From Bagarius yarrelli (lineage: Eukaryota; Chordata; Actinopteri; Siluriformes; Sisoridae): 64,000 nucleotides of DNA. Below are positions 45,095 through 56,479 of the stretch, piece after piece (the stretch's first letter is position 1; each line of letters begins with the position of its first letter). Position numbers and translations under genes: made by a program. The stretch lies in the NCBI GenBank assembly GCA_005784505.1, contig VCAZ01000107.1:1044001-1108000 (forward strand), written 5' to 3'. The notes under the pieces were generated by a model. That model worked only from the letters and a program-made list of their open reading frames with translations, did not search any database and was not told where the DNA came from.

Positions 45095-45493
45095 GTGGGT
45101 GTTCAGCATGTTGGAGAACTCTTTCTCTTTTCTCCCACTGGAGAGACAGCCAATCGGAATAGGCGTTGGTGTCTAAGCCATAGGCGGGCAGAATTACACT
45201 CTAATGCCTGTTGGGAGGTCATACTGCGCCTATGTGGTTTAGCCTTGGTGGCTAGGTTTGGAACAATTGTCTCTTTCTTTACTATTCTGTCGCTCACCAG
45301 AGAAGAGACACTAGCGCTGTCTGTTGTAGACCATGTGCTGTGCCAAGAGGCTTTTAAGGCTCTGACAATGTACAAAGCTGTCATTCTGCATTATAAAAGA
45401 TGTTGGACAGTTGTGTCAAATCTGCACTGGTTACTGATAGAGGGACAGTTTTACGAGTGTTTATTCACAAACTTACAGTCGTGTTCATGCTAA
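45095..45493 (+). other. Unassigned 132-codon open frame
   Basis: An ATG-started frame of 132 codons, with a 93-codon frame on the other strand over most of its length. The product has no signal peptide or motif I recognise, and I see no promoter, splice-site pair or Kozak context that would support a gene. It may simply be stop-poor sequence or an eroded transposon. Reported because it is the longest unexplained frame in non-repetitive sequence. Confidence 0.15.
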
Positions 45494-45494
45494 T

Positions 45495-45650
45495 AATATC
45501 AATATTAATCACACAAAAATGCTCGGAACAGTAGGAGTGACTTGGTGTGTGTTGTTTACTTCTGTTCTAACCCATTAAATCCAGATTTAATTACCTGAAA
45601 CAAACACAAATGCCTTCAACGATTGGCTTTTAATGGGCATTCAGAGCATT
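45495..45650. other. Unique sequence
   Basis: No feature recognised. Confidence 0.3.
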
Positions 45651-45651
45651 C

Positions 45652-45678
45652 ACACACACACACACACACGCGCGCGCA
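45652..45678. repeat. (CA)n(CG)n run
   Basis: CA repeats switch to CGCGCGCG; alternating purine-pyrimidine throughout. Confidence 0.95.
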
Positions 45679-45689
45679 AACAAAAAAAA

Positions 45690-46560
45690 AAAATCATAAT
45701 TTCGGCTACGGCTAGAGAATCATTTTATTTGAAAAAAATCAGTTAATAAATACTTGTGCAAACTGTTCTAATGTAATAGAAAAATCTGCCTGTGATTGGA
45801 CTTTAATAGTCATACCATCAAAAGAAATGTGGTTCTTTGCTCTGCTGTGCTGTTCTATTTCTGCATCTTTGACACAGCACAGCTCAGTATGAACACATTC
45901 CCCCAGCATGAGACGCCCCACATGAAGGAAAAAGCTTTGGCTGCATTAACATTAACCAATTTAGCAGTTTATACAAACAGCCCAGCCTATGATTACCGGG
46001 TTTCCCTTAAAATAATAGTTGGCTACAAAAATCACTGAGCTTAACCCAACAGGTAATGAAGACAGAAGCTCCTGCTGTTTAAGAGAAAGAATTCTCCCAC
46101 GGCGTCCTGGCTACAGTCGGGATGGTTATGTATTTAGGGATTTAGGAAATGCAGAGTTTAGATTAGGATTACGTTGTATTTTAACTACCACACAGAAATC
46201 CTGTGTGGGTTTTCCCCCCTTTTTTCCTCTATAAAATGCTGAATATTACATAATTTGTTTCAGTCTTAAAAGATTAAATCTAAATTTAACAAGAGAAGGA
46301 AATGACCCGCGCAGCAGAGCTATTGTCCCCTGTGATTTCTGTCTGCTCACAGCTGTATATCAATCTATTATTTGGTGTTGGCAGTGTCATATTTATCATG
46401 CACAAATAGGTCAAGAGGTGGCAGTAGCAGTTACAAAGGCAGCCAGTCAATAGCATTGGTATTATACTGATCAATAAAAAAGGCATTTAAAGATTGACCT
46501 TATACCAGATGTGGACTTGGACTATATGGTCAAAGTGGAGGCCATGGGACACGATTAAAC
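45690..46560. other. Unique sequence
   Basis: Mixed composition, several short frames, none recognised. 46260-46480 is balanced and may be conserved. Confidence 0.3.
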
Positions 46561-47460
46561 ATGAACGTGGAATGATCTACATTTACATTTCTATTGAATG
46601 AAAGTGGGAGCTGATCTATACTGGAGGTGACGTATACACAGATATATGATAAGAAATTTTACAACAAGCGATTACTTTGGTTTTTTATGTACTAAACAAA
46701 ACGACAGCAATATTCAAGAGATGTACAACATAAACAGTATTTTTCTAATAGGTAGAAACTCAATCTGTGAAAAGATTAGCGTTAAAACTATTACACTATA
46801 AAACTATTACACTAAACTATTAGATTAGTGTTAAAACTAAAACGTCCAATGATTTATCTCCACAGTAGGATGTACTGCAATAAACTGGTTTTATTATGTA
46901 ATGGACAGCATTTACCTTGGCGATCAGACGACTCCACTTGCTAAAACACATGTCTGACTAGCTATCCAGTGAGACATGGGATGCTGGGCGGTTGTTACGG
47001 CGTTCACTGTGGCGTTCGCTACACCAACTAGCGGTTGAATATCTGAAGCGGCTTGTAACCTGAATTTTAGCTTAAAACTCTAAGCAAAAATTCTTCCAAA
47101 AGACGACTCGAAAAACTTGTTAGTTTGGGACATTCGTCAAGATACCACTGTGCATATATATATATACATATATATATAAAATACATATATATAAAATACA
47201 TATATATAATACGTGTGTTTTGTAAGGTAAAAAAGAAGTAAGAGAGAAGTCTGTTCCTAACAATCAGTTTATTGTGTTTGCACATCAAATGATAGAAAAT
47301 TATCTGGGGACAGAATTAGAACATATTAGAACCTAGAACCATAATTTATAGACACCTGATACAGAACATGGTTTTACATCTTTAAGTCTTTATCTGAATA
47401 AGCAGATTGTCATCTTAAACTATTTGACCAAACACAACTTTGTTGGCGGCGATTAGTCTC
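46560..47460. other. AT-rich with local tandem duplications
   Basis: At 46773-46839 TAAAACTATTACACTA is repeated with a 16-bp period and is flanked by two copies of an AGATTAG(C/T)GTTAAAACTA word. (AT)n with AAATACA interruptions occurs at 47152-47210. No gene. Confidence 0.6.
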
Positions 47461-47464
47461 CTTA

Positions 47465-47520
47465 GGTGCCGTTTACATGTCGCATATTAGTTTCATTATT
47501 TAAATGTAGATATGTGAACC
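47465..47520 (+). repeat. Possible hAT-like end fragment
   Basis: 'TTAGGTGCCGTTTACATGTC' resembles a hAT-type terminal repeat (GGGCCGTTTACATG-). I could not find the other end. Confidence 0.3.
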
Positions 47521-47875
47521 TCCCCTTATACATGACGCAGTTGTTGGCATGGATGTGTTAAGGATTATCGGGATATTATTTGCTTATTTACTGTGCAGTT
47601 AGTAAAAAGCTAATGTTCTTACAAAAAAAAAAGAAGAACGTAATAACACTTGACAGACATGATGGTTCAAATTTAGTTGATTTTTGCTATCCGGATTATA
47701 TGCTAGCAGGTCATTTACTTAAATCTAGGTTCATCTGATGCTAGCTAGCCGACAGGAGCAGGATTGTACCTAACATAAAATATTCTAAACTCAACAATAC
47801 GCTTAATAATCCATGTCTCTCTTTTTACCTCTCTCTCAGTAGTGGGTTAAACTTGCCCCTGAGGTGCTAGCGAAC

Positions 47876-48254
47876 AGGTTCCTGCCGCTTTTCTTGATTT
47901 TGAGGAGCTTAGAGGATGGACTGGGACTCATTCTGCCACAGTTTACATTATATTTGATCATAACAATATGCTGTAATTAACAATAACATTCTGTGTCCCC
48001 TAGAGGAGGATGGGTCTGATTCCTCTTAATGTTTCTTCCTATTTTATCTCAGGAAGTTTTTCTTTGCCACAGTCACCACCGGCTTGCTTATTAAGGACAA
48101 ACCTACACTTTCACTGTTACTGCATTCTGTGTAAAGCTGCTTTGAGACAATGTCCACTGTTAAAAGCGCTAAACACATAAAATGTCTTGTACGTCGCTCT
48201 GGACAGGAGCGTCTGCTAAATGCTGTAAATGTAAATGTAAATTGAATTGAATTA
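47876..48254 (+). repeat. (TTGAA) repeat interrupted by SINE tail
   Basis: Plus-strand copy with 'GAGGATGGACTGGGACTCAT', 'CAGGAAGTTTTTCTTTGCCA', 'TTTCACTGTTACTGCATTCT' and 'TGTTAAAAGCGCTAAACACA'. Before its ATTGAATTGAA tail it carries about 55 bp of the tRNA-SINE tail at 48185-48240 ('GTCGCTCTGGACAGGAGCGT', then GTCTGCTAAATGC). Confidence 0.82.
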
Positions 48255-48499
48255 TAACAATAATAAGAAATTCTGACTCTTGCTGCTCACACTTTCTCTC
48301 TCTCTCTCTCTATTTCTAGAAAGAAAAAAAGAAAAGGAGACCTACTAAAGACTTTCCTGTGCTAGAAAAGTGCTGACAGTATCATCACTGCCACCCGAGA
48401 GTCATTCGGTGACAACAATTTTTAAACCTTGTGCTATAAGAATACGCCTGGCCATCACAACCACATGTGATTTTGAACATCCTCCTGCTGATTTATTCC

Positions 48500-48790
48500 C
48501 CTACTGCTGTCTTCTGGAAAGGATTAACACTAGATTTAGATTGTAGCTGCTGGAAATTTCTGATCATTTATTTACAAGACCATTAGTGAGATCAGACACT
48601 GATGTTGTGTGAGAAGGTCTGTGTTCCAGTTTATTTCATCAGGGGTTCAATGGGGTGGAGTCAAAGTCAGAATACTCCAACCAGAACACTTCATCCAACC
48701 ATGTTATCCTGGATCTTAGAGGCTTTGTGCAGAGGGACATTGTCATGCTGGAGAAGTGTTTGGACATCTGGGTTACAGTGAGACATTCTG
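48500..48790 (+). repeat. Decayed short DNA-transposon interior
   Basis: 'TGAGATCAGACACTGATGTT', 'GGGGTTCAATGGGGTGGAGT', 'CACTTCATCCAACCATGTTA' and 'GCAGAGGGACATTGTCATGC' follow a fish repeat consensus in order. The longest of three interior copies in the window. The frames at 48639-48941 are artefacts of it. Confidence 0.6.
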
Positions 48791-49027
48791 GATCATTTTC
48801 TGCTTCCGGTTTTGTGGCAACAGTTTCGAGAAGACACACATATATGTGTAATGTTGAGCTGTAATTAGTAAGTTCATTAGTCGTGGGGTTAATGATCTTT
48901 AACCAGTTCAAGTGATAGAAGTTAATGAACCTTCTGACCAACCGGTTTAAAAAAATATAATCACACTGTAGAATAAATGTGCTACTTGACAGTCTAAAGA
49001 TCTCTGTCTCTCCGTTTTCTCTCCTTT

Positions 49028-49036
49028 TCCTTATTT

Positions 49037-49092
<56 letters not shown>

Positions 49093-49093
49093 T
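49028..49093. repeat. (ATCT)n microsatellite
   Basis: About 16 tetramer repeats, the complement of GATA. Confidence 0.97.
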
Positions 49094-49099
49094 TAACCA

Positions 49100-49275
49100 T
49101 CATCTCTCTCATTCCATCCCCTCTCTCTCCTTATCTTGCTCTTTATCTCTCTCTCTTTCCCTCTCTGCCTCTCTCTTGCTTTGTCTATCTCGCTACTCCC
49201 CTTTCTCTCTCTATCTTCCGCTCACTATCTGTCTCTCTGTTTCTCTCCCTTCCTCTCTTACACACACACAGATAC
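49100..49275. repeat. CT-rich tract with CA end
   Basis: Polypyrimidine to 49259, then CACACACACA. Confidence 0.93.
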
Positions 49276-49279
49276 ACAT

Positions 49280-49700
49280 GGTTGCCAATTTACAGGAAAT
49301 ACCAGGAAGCTTCATGTTTATATAAAACACTCTTTGTATATAATCTATCAACACACAACAGAACCCAACATGCCTGATGACACTCAGCAGTGGAAGCAGA
49401 AGCTGGGTTTCTCTCCTGTTCCTCACGCTGTAGTGCCGACCTGCCTAATTAACCAGGCTGTGTCCTAAATGGACCCATTGCATTTAGAGTGGCAGCCATG
49501 TGTGAAATGTGCCATAAATCTGTCTCGCGGTTAGGTGTGGACACAGAGCTGATTACTGACTGACTGTCAGGGTAGAGCAACAGTGGCCACTTACTGATCT
49601 GAGACCTGAATGTTCGGTAGTCCTGAAAGACTTCTAAATTGCCAGAGAAACTCAAAACCTGGTTTTAGATGATGTGTATTAAATGTAGCATGAACAACAA
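49280..49700. promoter_or_regulatory. Candidate conserved non-coding block
   Basis: Balanced, repeat-free sequence: 'GACCTGCCTAATTAACCAGG' with a TAATTA core, and 'GCATTTAGAGTGGCAGCCAT'. Function inferred. Confidence 0.38.
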
Positions 49701-50150
49701 GTCAACCTCTAAATACTGACTATTATTACCAATGTCTCTATGTGCTTAGACATAGATATATATATATAAATCATTTTTTTTGTTCTCCTTAAAATAATTA
49801 CAGGATTAAAGTGTCATTTGTGCCCCTTTTTGTCAATTTGAAATTGGAAATTTAACAAGATTCTAAAGTTTTGACAAACAAAGAATTTGATATGCAGGAT
49901 TTTGTACTATTTTAAGGTTCCTTTATTAAAGTAAATAATGTGTGATATTAAGCACACAAACGGCTTTGGGCCAAAACACAGATTTTCTGTGAATCAGGTC
50001 TCTTTTACTGAAGCTTGTGTTCAACTAGCACTACAATAAACCTGGTCTTAAATGATCATGTGACCTGCATTACATATTGTCCTTAAAGTGAAGGAAGGAA
50101 ATTACCAAAAAAAAATATTATTTAAGCAAATATTTAAAATATTTTCAAAA
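49700..50150. other. AT-rich unique sequence
   Basis: No gene recognised. Confidence 0.35.
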
Positions 50151-50151
50151 C

Positions 50152-50298
50152 ATGGTTGGATTACTAACCTGAAGATTGTGAGTTTGATTCCCAACACCAC
50201 TAAGTTGTTGGGCCCCTGAGCCAGGCCCCTGTTCAGTTGTAAAACAAATAAAATAAAAATGCTCGGCGCTCTGGATGAGGGCATTTTAATGTAAATGG
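50152..50298 (+). repeat. tRNA-derived SINE
   Basis: Partial head 'TTGTGAGTTTGATTCCCAAC' (B box), 'TGTTGGGCCCCTGAGCCAGG', and a diverged tail 'CGCTCTGGATGAGGGCATTT'. Confidence 0.8.
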
Positions 50299-50299
50299 T

Positions 50300-51154
50300 T
50301 CTAACTAATTGGAAAAGAATGCAGATTAGAATTATTTTTTATTGTTTATACAAATATTCTTTTTAAAAATGTAAAATAAAATTAGTTTTAATTATTGTTA
50401 TAATCTGTTTAAAATTTTATGGCTTTAGATTTTAAATATAATCTATAGTTTAGTGTCCTACATCATTCACCCAGATTAGTTAATTAATCACATCAACTCA
50501 ATTAAAATACTGAAATAATTCAACAAGAAACCTGATCAATAAAAGACTACATTCCAAAAGTCATGGCAAAAAAATGTTTTTCCACCTATTGTATTTTATT
50601 TATTAACTAAATTAGTGATATTGTTTAATTTTTCTGTTTAAATCATGCATTTAAAGTAAACTATTAATTAGAACTTTAATTGAAGCGGTAATTATTAAAA
50701 ACATAAGTGATTCATAGTAATTTATAGTAATGACATTGTTGTTTTTGTGTATTTATAAGGAACGCTTCCATAAATCTGCTTTTGAAGTCATAAAACAAAT
50801 TTGAATCACCCAATTAAAGTACTGTGTCTTTTTCCCAAAGTTATTTTCCAACTTTCTACAGTCCTGCAAGAAAATCCATACAAGGGCATCTTCATATTCC
50901 TTTAATGAGTTCTTACATTAACTGTTGTTGTTCATTCGACTCTGATAGAATCTGACCTCAGGCTACATTTTTCGCAGGAACATTTGATATGTCTGAGGAA
51001 ACAGTGTGAGGTTTTATTTCAGTGAATTAAGCACTTGTGTTTTTGTTCAATTTACATTTGACAAGTGACAAGACAAGAAAAATGAGCAGCCTTGACCATC
51101 AGCTCAGCCTTAGTTTTAACCAACAAAGATCATTGTCCAAGAGGGAGGACATAA

Positions 51155-51155
<1 letters not shown>
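50300..51155. other. AT-rich unique sequence
   Basis: AT-rich to 50700, then mixed. No gene recognised. Confidence 0.35.

Positions 51156-51159
<4 letters not shown>

Positions 51160-51191
<32 letters not shown>
51160..51191. repeat. (CT)n microsatellite
   Basis: About 15 CT repeats. Confidence 0.95.
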
Positions 51192-51193
<2 letters not shown>

Positions 51194-51399
51194 CTTTCAT
51201 TCTCCCACATGCACAAACACACTTGCACTTGAACAGTCAGAGACCCTGAAAGTTCAGTTAACTCATTCAAACATGCTACACTTGACACTTTGTTATATTA
51301 CAAAGTAAATCATATTTATGATTCTTAAGCCGATATTTCTGGCCAACTCGTAGGACAGATTGTTGGAGAGACTTCCTGTAATGCAGATCGCACTTCATT

Positions 51400-52140
51400 G
51401 TAGGCAATTACTTTAAACTTGGCCTGCTAAGCCCTGGTGGTGGGGGTGGGGGTGCTGGTGGTGGTGGTGGGGGTCCCGGCAGTACAAGTCTGAATAGGAA
51501 TGGTGTCTAAATGACTTGGCATGGCAGCAATGTAAATGAAGCTGGCTCTGACACAGCCAAGGTCATGGATCCAGCTGTCAGCTCACGTTTGGGAGTAATC
51601 GTTTACAGGGTCTCATTCACCTCCTTCTCCTTCTCTCTCACTTCATTCCCTGCACGTCAGTCACTCATCTCTTCCTCCATCCTCTATCTCCTCCGTCATT
51701 ACCGCCGTCCTTTCCCTCAAACTTTGTGTCTACCTCAGACTTTTTGCATTAGTTGCCTTAAACACACACATCCCTTGAAGCGGTGACATGGTTTCTAAAA
51801 ACTTTGAAGTGATCTTTGTCCTACTTCTTTTTCTCACACCACACACCCACGTGTGTGCCACAAGGCACATGCCCCTTAGAGCAAAGGCCTCATCTATCAC
51901 CCTTGGACTCATAAGAATTCTGCAGGTTGTAGAGTTCAAGTCCAGCCAAGTGAGTGGAAACAGCTGGTCCACTTCTCTGTTCTGGAGCTCCAGGGCTCAG
52001 AGATTTGCGTCCCTCTCAGTTACACACCCTCATCTGCCTGGAATCCTGAATTTCCTGCAGCCAGATCAAATGGCAGCCCCCTTTCTCTGTGTCCTTTGAT
52101 ATATGGACACCCATTTCACCAGCCCCTCAGCATCGGGATT
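51400..52140. promoter_or_regulatory. Candidate conserved region with G-rich run
   Basis: Contains a G-rich patch (51434-51477) with at least five runs of three or more G, flanked by balanced sequence ('TAAATGACTTGGCATGGCAG'). 51780-52100 is stop-poor on both strands (103- and 80-codon frames) without recognisable protein. Regulatory or structural role inferred. Confidence 0.35.
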
Positions 52141-52199
52141 TACGCTTGACAACACAGTCAGTGTCACCTCCGCCCGACACACACAAGCTCTTACACACC

Positions 52200-52760
52200 A
52201 GAACACACACGCGGCAGGCCTCGGCCCATGGAAACATTAGGCTCCTTTGACGGCCCTCCCAGAAGTCATTTATTAAATTTGTTGTGTGCAGATATTGTTT
52301 CGGGAGGCCCGCTTAGTTTTGGATTGCACACGAGATTTTTCAATTATGTGCTTCATTTCACCGTGCTAGTGGGGGTTACCCCACCCCTCCCCTCTCCTAC
52401 CCCCCCATCTACGGTCGGATCAAGGCCAGAGGACAGGCTTTTAATAACTTCAAAGCAAGGACACACTACCTCCAATTTGTTTTTCTTTTTTTTTATCAGT
52501 TCGGAAGCTTTAATCTGAAAATCAGCAGGACGATTGTTATCGCAAACATTTTTAGCGTGTACGTCTGAGCTAACTTCAACAACAGAAATAAATCATCTGA
52601 ACGGTTTGGCTTGCAATGGCATCTTTTTTCTGCATGTGGTTCGTGTGAGTGGAGGCTGTGATTGACAGTTGCTGCTGCGTTTAGTACAGGGGTCTAGGAC
52701 CACTTTCATTGGATTATTTTACAGGTAATAAGGAGAAGCTAGTCACAGCAGGTCCGGACA
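52200..52760. promoter_or_regulatory. Candidate conserved non-coding block
   Basis: Balanced, with 'CCCAGAAGTCATTTATTAAA', 'TTTGTTGTGTGCAGATATTG' and 'CGGAAGCTTTAATCTGAAAA'. A C-rich patch at 52379-52408 complements a G-run-rich strand. No exon recognised. Confidence 0.42.
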
Positions 52761-53290
52761 AACTATCAGGATTAGCGAGGTTTACAGGGTCATGGTTTCA
52801 GCACGATTTAAAGGTCGCCTCAGGGGTCTGCAGCTAGGATGAGACTTTGACATAATGCCACAGTTTGAGTTTTCTCATTTCTCATTGCATTTATGGCTAA
52901 TACGCTGTATCAGATTGTCACCTGCAGTTTTATGTAGTGTTTATAGTTTAACTGTCGGGTCGTGAATTCGATGTTCTGATTGATGTGCCAGGAATAACAT
53001 TGTCCTTTGATTCTTTCTATTTCAGCTGGGTTTCTGTTTGTTTAGAGTGTATGCAGCTGTTTCACATTCGCCGATGTGCTTTTAAAAATGTTGAACTGAT
53101 CATATGCAACACTGAATTGCATGAATTATAAGAGCATATTGAGCTTTTTTAATGGGGGGAAAAAAGTTAATTGTCTGTCATCATGGTTCATGAGGTCCAA
53201 ATGCTAAAGCAAAAGTAGCCTTCTTAAAAGGCGTAAGTCACAGTGTGATTTAAGAGCTTTGTTTTTAGTAGCATCACCCCATCATTACTA
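52760..53290. other. Unique sequence
   Basis: Mixed composition, no gene recognised. Confidence 0.35.
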
Positions 53291-53745
53291 TACAATAATT
53301 CATTACTCATGAAAGTATTTTGCCTTGACAATTCATCAGCTCGGTTTTCCTTTTGATTCTAAAATAGAGGGCCATTTGGCCTGCCGGCATTGTTTGAATA
53401 AACCGGAGTAAAGGAGGAGGTCTAATCTTGGCCCGGCTGGGGTCGAGTGTGGGAAATGAATCGTTTTGCTTTTTTTTCTCTTCTTCTTTGCTTTCTATCT
53501 CTCTCTTTGACTCTCTTTGACTCTCAAGCTTGAGCATGAGGGGGGCTTGACTAGACGTCCAAAATTTATATCCGAAATCTGGTGTTTTTCGGGGGAGAAC
53601 ACTGAACAAGAGGCTGCCCGCTACCCATTCTTTCTTTCTCTTCCCCTCTCTCGCTCTTTACCAACTGTCTCTGTTAATCGTATAAATCACAGCAATAAAC
53701 TGGCCTTCGCATTCAGCCGGTACAACATGACCAGTGTGTGACCTT
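53290..53745. promoter_or_regulatory. Candidate conserved non-coding block
   Basis: Repeat-free except a CT patch at 53470-53525. 'TCTAAAATAGAGGGCCATTT' contains CTAAAATAG (MEF2-like), and 'CGGCATTGTTTGAATAAACC' contains TTGTTTG/AATAAAC forkhead-like words. Short frames on both strands are unsupported. Confidence 0.4.
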
Positions 53746-53867
53746 TTTGTTTAGGACCCCCTGTGACCCTCGTTCCTGGGTTCAAACAGTCAACTACAGG
53801 TCACCTGCCTGCTTTACACTATACACTGCATGTGTGTGCGTGTTTGTGGTCGTTGGCCTACAAACAC

Positions 53868-53902
53868 GGTGTGTTAAAGTCTTGGTAAGACTTTAACACA
53901 CC
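53868..53902. repeat. Perfect 16-bp inverted repeat
   Basis: GGTGTGTTAAAGTCTT (53868-53883) and AAGACTTTAACACACC (53887-53902) are exact reverse complements with a 3-nt GGT loop. Outer words GTGTTTGTGG (about 53840) and CCACAAACAC (53901-53910) are also complementary, partly overlapping the inner arm. Confidence 0.97.
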
Positions 53903-53994
53903 ACAAACACATATGTTGTATATCCACTGACGCATGTAGGCGATGTTTCCAGCTGTGCTTTGTCATGTATGCTGAGAAATAAGTGGATATTTAA

Positions 53995-54290
53995 TACCTT
54001 TCCATCTTTCTATCTATTATCCTCTCCCTCTTTCTCTCTCTCTCTTTTACTCTTTCTGTGTAAACACTCAGCAGGACTGGTGTGCCCCACACGGCAGACA
54101 GAGAATAAAAGTGATGACTGAGGGAGGAATGTTTGACAACAGTTTTAAGCTGTCCATAAAAGCCATTAGACAGAAAAATGGTGAATCTGCCATGTGTGTG
54201 TGTGTGTGTGTGAAATAGAGCACGGTGTAAGTGAGCCACATGATGGTGATTATAAAAGTTTGACTAATGGTATTCTCTTGAAGACAAGTG
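53995..54290. repeat. CT and GT tracts around unique DNA
   Basis: CT-rich at about 54003-54050 and (GT)n at 54193-54213. Between and after them unique sequence; no gene. Confidence 0.8.
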
Positions 54291-54720
54291 CTATTCTTTT
54301 TATTCTCTCCCTTCTTATAATCCTGAGCAGGTACCAGGTCACGAGGCTAAAGCCGCAAGTGGCCCAATGGCCTGTTCTCTAGTGGGGGTTAGAGCAACAG
54401 TGCATGCTTTATTTACCCTCGCTGAGAGTGCAAGAGATTTGTCACAAGACTGCCTGCACTTTCCTATTCTGACCCACCTCCACAGATGGCCCCCATGCCG
54501 AGGAATCCCTCTCCCTTCCTGTACTCCTCCGCTGTTTCCCTCCCTTTCTTCAGCCTTTTAGAGTTCGTTTGTTTAGCAAGATGTCGAGCCCCAGAGGGCA
54601 TGTGTCTCAGATATGGGAGCCATGTTCAGCAAAGAGCCTCATTCCACAGTGTCGCTCTCAGTGACCCCACAACTCTCTTGCTGATAAGAACTGAAGCAGA
54701 GATAACTGCCAAATACTAAA
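54290..54720. promoter_or_regulatory. Candidate conserved non-coding block
   Basis: GC-balanced, repeat-free, stop-poor on the plus strand in two frames (54367-54719) but with no recognised protein. 'TCAGATATGGGAGCCATGTT' and similar. Function inferred. Confidence 0.35.
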
Positions 54721-55380
54721 ATAACACCGAAATGCTAAAAAAGGAAACTGTCCACATATTCTGTATATATTAAAGATAGATTGTTTTACATTTAACAGAA
54801 ATGCAATGTATCTTATCTATGTGTCTGTACTTTGGGCAAGGCAAATGCACTTACAACTAGGGATGAACGATATTATTCGGACAGATAAATTATCAGGCAA
54901 TATTTTTAACATTTTATAATACAATACAATACAATTAAATCTGATTAAGTACGGCTTGCTGATAAATCAATCATTTAGACTAATTTATCCGAGATAAATG
55001 CGCTGTCTGAGCGCAAATAACGGCAGGCAGGGTTGCCAGAACGGGCCGCCTCCCACCCAGTTAGGCTTCTTTTGTTTTACAAATAATAATTCCTGTTGTT
55101 ATACAAAAAAATAAAATCATTTGTAGAATCAGGACTGATGTATGCTATTATAGTTGGATTACAGCTATTGAAATATTAGTTTCATCTTATCTTAGATTTT
55201 CTGGAATTGACCATGAAAGGAACTTAATTATCAATTCTGCTTGCATTAAAACCCCTTTATCACTATTCCTATTGTTTCCTTTAGCACTTCACTTTATTAC
55301 ACTTTGCATGTTTTAATTACTGAATATTTTAACCAAAGTGTAAAATTAAGAATATATAACATTTATAAATCATTCTATGG
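54720..55380. other. AT-rich unique sequence
   Basis: A balanced island at 54990-55060; otherwise AT-rich. No gene recognised. Confidence 0.35.
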
Positions 55381-55388
55381 TGTTAGAC

Positions 55389-55409
55389 ATGACACACACA
55401 CACACACAT
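55389..55409. repeat. (CA)n microsatellite
   Basis: About 10 CA repeats. Confidence 0.95.
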
Positions 55410-55680
55410 AATGTTGTGCATGCAGGCCTGCTTATTGACAGTAGGTGTTAGAATCTTTCTGTAATCTCGCAGTGACATTGTAATGAGGTTTTGTCTGGGT
55501 GGCTGAGCGCCAGTCAGGCCTGCCAGTTTAAGGAGAGTTTTAAAGCAGCCAATGATATTTATGAGGCTCTGGGGCCCCAGGCCTGCATGCCTACAGCTCA
55601 ACAGCCCTGATTGGTCAACCGTGAGAAAAAAACAATAACAATTTACTTCAATGCAACAAACAGTCAATGCTACGTTGTTT
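55410..55680. promoter_or_regulatory. Strong conserved-block candidate
   Basis: Balanced, motif-dense sequence. 55497-55527 (starts GGGTGGCTGAGCG, ends CCTGCCAGT) recurs as an exact 31-nt reverse complement at 57496-57526. CTGGGGCCCCAG (55569-55580) is a perfect palindrome, and 'AAGCAGCCAATGATATTTAT' carries a CCAAT box. I read it as cis-regulatory DNA; a shared old repeat is the alternative. Confidence 0.5.
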
Positions 55681-55900
55681 TAGTGCTGTTCTTCTCTGTA
55701 TCTGTAGAAATAACTAATAAATGCCAAACATAGGGTTTAAGTCTAATTTTAGTAAACCTATTTGAAATTAATCACTTAATTCCTAAACAGATAATCCAAA
55801 TCTTACCAGCAGTATCTCTCCCATTGCCCTCTCTTTCTCTCTCTCTCTCTTCCTTTGCACTTTTTATTCTTGACCTAGAAAACCATTAGAGCACCCCTAA
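55681..55900. other. AT-rich sequence with CT run
   Basis: (CT)n at 55829-55851. No gene. Confidence 0.4.
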
Positions 55901-56440
55901 GGTCACAACTAAAGTGTGTGTAATCACTTATGTGTGTGTTTGCTCATTAATGTGGAGGAGTGAGCAAATCTGCCTCTTAAGTATCTGATGGAGCTCGCTT
56001 GTCGCTGATGGCATCTGGATCTCTGCCAGGGCAACAGATCAGTCGCAGATGCCTGATGGAGCGATGCGGAGAAAAACAGAGAGAGAGAGAGAGAGAGAGA
56101 TAAAGAGTAGTAGAGGAGAGTGCAGACACATTGCTTCTGTCCTGGCAGGTCCTGAGCTCCATTTCCACTGATAGTTTAATCAGACCTAATCTGCTTATCG
56201 GCCTCCCATGGCTCTGATCAGCCCCAAGCGCTTAACGCAAGGCAGGTGTCCCATAGAACCCTCCAAAGCATAAGGTAGCCAGTGGGCTGGAAGAAGCAGG
56301 TCGCTTTAATAAATAATGAAATGCCTTGTAATTTCTGTCTGCCAGTTAGACGCCTCACCTTTCTGTTCACTTGACTGTCAGGTTGCAACTGGGACAATTA
56401 AATTTATTAGTAAACATAATTGCTAGATTCTAATTCTTCT
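55900..56440. promoter_or_regulatory. Candidate conserved non-coding block
   Basis: Repeat-free except a (GA)n run at 56078-56102. 'TTTAATCAGACCTAATCTGC', 'GCTTTAATAAATAATGAAAT' and 'ATTAGTAAACATAATTGCTA' (forkhead-like GTAAACA) are typical enhancer-style words. Function inferred. Confidence 0.42.
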
Positions 56441-56479
56441 TCAGTCTGTAATGTTCACACATTCGCTGATTGTAATTTC

